Positions 20,770 to 22,213 of a stretch of DNA of 22,213 nucleotides are shown here, piece after piece (the first letter of the stretch is position 1; every line of letters starts with the position of its first letter). Origin of the DNA: a virus; IMG/VR virus record IMGVR_UViG_3300044703_000017, positions 1 through 22,213 of that record; one strand, 5' to 3'. Under the pieces are notes generated by a model. It was given only the letters and a program-made list of their open reading frames with translations, was not told the DNA's origin and made no database searches. The translations under genes and the position numbers were made by a program.

Positions 20770-21440
20770 GGCCGCGCCAGCGCATCATAGGGCCTGCGTG
20801 GCGCGTCAATCTGGGGAGCGCCGATCTTCCTGCGGCTCCCGCTCTCGTGCAGTGCTCCGCACTCGATCTTTCCGGCGAACAGAAGTTCGCGTTGGTGTTT
20901 CTGCGCAAGGCGGCGCGACCTAGGACCGCAGCGAAAATCATAGAACACCTGAACGAAGCGGGCATTCCGTTTCCGACGCAATTGCACTGGCGCGAGCTGC
21001 GACGCGAAGGCTACGTCACGCTGGAGCCGAACGGCCATCGCCTGACGCCGAAGGGCAACGGCGCAGCGGCCGCGATCATGACCGACCTCGCCCGGAAATA
21101 TTCCGTGCATGTATTCGATCGCGAAGGTGGGCGCGGCACCGGCCGCGGGATGATCACGCGCTGTTCGTGCGGATCGTTCTCCGCAGGCCCGCACATGAAC
21201 ACACGCGGCGGCGAATCGCGCATCACGTCGGCAGAGATTGCTCATCATCGCGACGTCGAAAGCGGCGCATGGGAGAAGCAGCGGCAACGCCTGACGGAGT
21301 TTTCCAACTTCTACGCGCCGCCGCAGTTTCCATTTTCAGGTCCGCCACAGAGTACCCCCAATTCCACCAGTGCGGCGGGACCTGAAAGCCCCGGTGCGGT
21401 TGTTGCCAGCGTATCGGCGACCGCGCCGGGGATGAATTAG
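20766..21440 (+). CDS. hypothetical protein with winged-helix-like domain
   Basis: ATG 20766 is in ATGA with the regulator stop; the frame upstream to 20472 is a shadow. The 224-residue product has a helical domain at about 40-100: FALVFLRKAARPRTAAKIIE, HLNEAGIPFPTQLHWREL, RREGYVTLEPNGHRLTPKGN. This fits a winged helix. A Cys pair follows (RCSCGSFSAGPHM), then a proline/serine-rich disordered tail. It probably binds DNA. No specific family was recognised. Confidence 0.65.
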   Translation: MRPRQRIIGPAWRVNLGSADLPAAPALVQCSALDLSGEQKFALVFLRKAARPRTAAKIIEHLNEAGIPFPTQLHWRELRREGYVTLEPNGHRLTPKGNGAAAAIMTDLARKYSVHVFDREGGRGTGRGMITRCSCGSFSAGPHMNTRGGESRITSAEIAHHRDVESGAWEKQRQRLTEFSNFYAPPQFPFSGPPQSTPNSTSAAGPESPGAVVASVSATAPGMN

Positions 21441-21451
21441 GGAGCGAGCAC

Positions 21452-21637
21452 ATGGGCTTCGTTTTCATTCTCTTCATCAGTTTCGTCGCTGGACTTATGT
21501 TTCTGGCGGGATGGCAGTCGATCGATTCGATTTGCGAGTGCATCCCACTGAGACAGAACGTCGCTAACGGAACGCTCGGCTTGTTCTGCGTTGCCGGCGT
21601 GGTCCTCGGCGGACTCGCAACTGCACTCTGGTCCTGA
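21452..21637 (+). CDS. 61-residue two-helix membrane protein
   Basis: ATG 21452 follows GGGAGCGAG. The product MGFVFILFISFVAGLMFLAG has a first transmembrane helix, a short loop with two Cys (SIDSICECIPL), and a second helix (TLGLFCVAGVVLGGLATALW). No charged motif or lysis signature such as an N-terminal amphipathic domain is seen. It could be a holin-like or envelope protein, but no lysis genes are next to it. Confidence 0.65.
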   Translation: MGFVFILFISFVAGLMFLAGWQSIDSICECIPLRQNVANGTLGLFCVAGVVLGGLATALWS

Positions 21638-21658
21638 CGTTTGAGCGGAGGATGAAGC

Positions 21659-22000
21659 ATGTCCCCTGACGGCCGCACACAAGTTGCCAGCGTATCCGAC
21701 GAGAAAGCGGATGGCGGGTGTGCGGCCGGGACATTTCCGACGCGCGCTGTCGGCACAAAGACCTTCATCCCGCTTGATCGTGAACAGCACGGATGCCTTG
21801 CGGCACTCGTTCGTGTCGGCCGCATGATCCGGCGCACGGACGGGAGCTACGGCACTCCAGCCCAGATGATGATCCCGAACGCAGTCGCATCAGCGCTCAA
21901 GGCACGGCGCTTCGCCATCGCGGGTTTCAATTCAGAGATCGTCCCGAGCGACAAGGGACGACGGGCAATTGCGGAGGGAAAGAATGTCTCGACCGACTAA
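21659..22000 (+). CDS. hypothetical phage protein
   Basis: ATG 21659 has a good GGAGGAT ribosome-binding site. After a polar N-terminus of about 35 residues, the 113-residue product forms an ordered domain: FIPLDREQHGCLAALVRVGR, MIRRTDGSYGTPAQMMIPNA, VASALKARRFAIAGF and VPSDKGRRAIAEG. The spacing of helices and a final strand suggest a small winged-helix or similar fold. It overlaps the next gene by 17 bp. Not recognised. Confidence 0.62.
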   Translation: MSPDGRTQVASVSDEKADGGCAAGTFPTRAVGTKTFIPLDREQHGCLAALVRVGRMIRRTDGSYGTPAQMMIPNAVASALKARRFAIAGFNSEIVPSDKGRRAIAEGKNVSTD

Positions 22001-22175
22001 CCAGGTCATCCCGTTCATGAAGCTCGCCGACGTGCAGGAGAACGAGCCTCCGCCCGAACAGAAGTGCATCGACTGCCGGGGCGAAGGCGTGATCACGGTA
22101 TTCAGCGCGACGACGGGCTTGTCTTTGTGCGCAGCCATTTGTCCGACATGTGGAGGGTCGCGCTATGCGCCGTGA
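21984..22175 (+). CDS. small DnaJ-type zinc-finger protein
   Basis: ATG 21984 follows a strong GGAGGGA site. The 63-residue protein has two Cys pairs, CIDCRGEG and CPTCGGSRY, the C-x2-C-x-G-x-G spacing of the DnaJ central zinc finger, separated by about 25 residues with a third Cys. Many phages carry such free-standing DnaJ-like zinc fingers of unknown role. No J-domain is present. Confidence 0.75.
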   Translation: MSRPTNQVIPFMKLADVQENEPPPEQKCIDCRGEGVITVFSATTGLSLCAAICPTCGGSRYAP

Positions 22176-22213
22176 CGCCGTCGCGACGGATTGCGCACAG
22201 ATCAAGGTGATGA
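22165..22213 (+). CDS. start of a further small gene (partial)
   Basis: ATG 22165 overlaps the previous stop by 11 bp and has GGAGGG about 8 nt upstream. It reads MRRDAVATDCAQIKVM before the window ends. It is probably the next small gene of the same operon, but too little is visible to name it. Confidence 0.4.
   Translation, partial: MRRDAVATDCAQIKVM

Noticed and set aside
1-22213. tRNA genes, integrase, attachment sites, insertion sequences
   Set aside because: None could be identified by reading; absence of an integrase here does not exclude one outside the window.

Overview
The window is about 22 kb of a temperate phage or prophage (possibly a phage-plasmid) of an alphaproteobacterium, most likely Rhizobiales. 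Reasons: GC-rich codon use; GapR/DUF2312 and GcrA-type proteins, which are alphaproteobacterial hallmarks; a lambda-like immunity region; and long runs of small genes whose stop and start codons overlap (ATGA, GTGA, TGATG). No structural, lysis, integrase, tRNA or rRNA gene was recognised, so this is the early/replication and regulatory part of the genome.

Left arm, minus strand (13.8 kb down to 1): a tightly coupled operon. From its start it encodes a small HTH-like protein, a hypothetical protein, a DUF6948-type protein, a protein with a long Gly/Ser/Tyr/Asp repeat, then about 1 kb with no convincing protein. That stretch is packed with perfect stems joined by AAUUCA linkers and is best read as a large structured RNA. 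Next come a frameshifted membrane-protein gene, a GcrA-like regulator, a membrane-domain fusion, a Gp37/Gp68-family protein, GapR, a PD-(D/E)XK nuclease, an SNF2 helicase, a ParB/MT-A70 fusion, a Myb+XRE regulator, a beta-class DNA methyltransferase, a zinc-ribbon/TOPRIM primase and the start of a replication-type protein that leaves the window.

Centre (13.8-16.45 kb): a switch region. A Cro-like gene (minus) and a CI-like repressor (plus) diverge around two operators of the form CGGTA-N4-TACCG. Downstream of the repressor lies a gene for a probably exported protein. Two more operators follow, one filling the 17-bp spacer of a strong promoter that drives the right arm. Immediately upstream of these is a 15/16 match to the chromosomal ParB-binding site parS. 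A 393-bp gap at 13985-14377 holds several strong inverted repeats.

Right arm, plus strand (16.4-22.2 kb): a repressor-controlled operon of small, mostly uncharacterised phage proteins, several with zinc-type cysteine pairs, plus a ParB-like protein, a DUF6283-type protein and an XRE regulator.

Taken together, the window pairs DNA replication genes with regulators resembling the host cell-cycle circuit (GcrA, GapR, adenine methylation, ParB/parS). The most novel items are the large RNA candidate and the parS site embedded in the immunity region.
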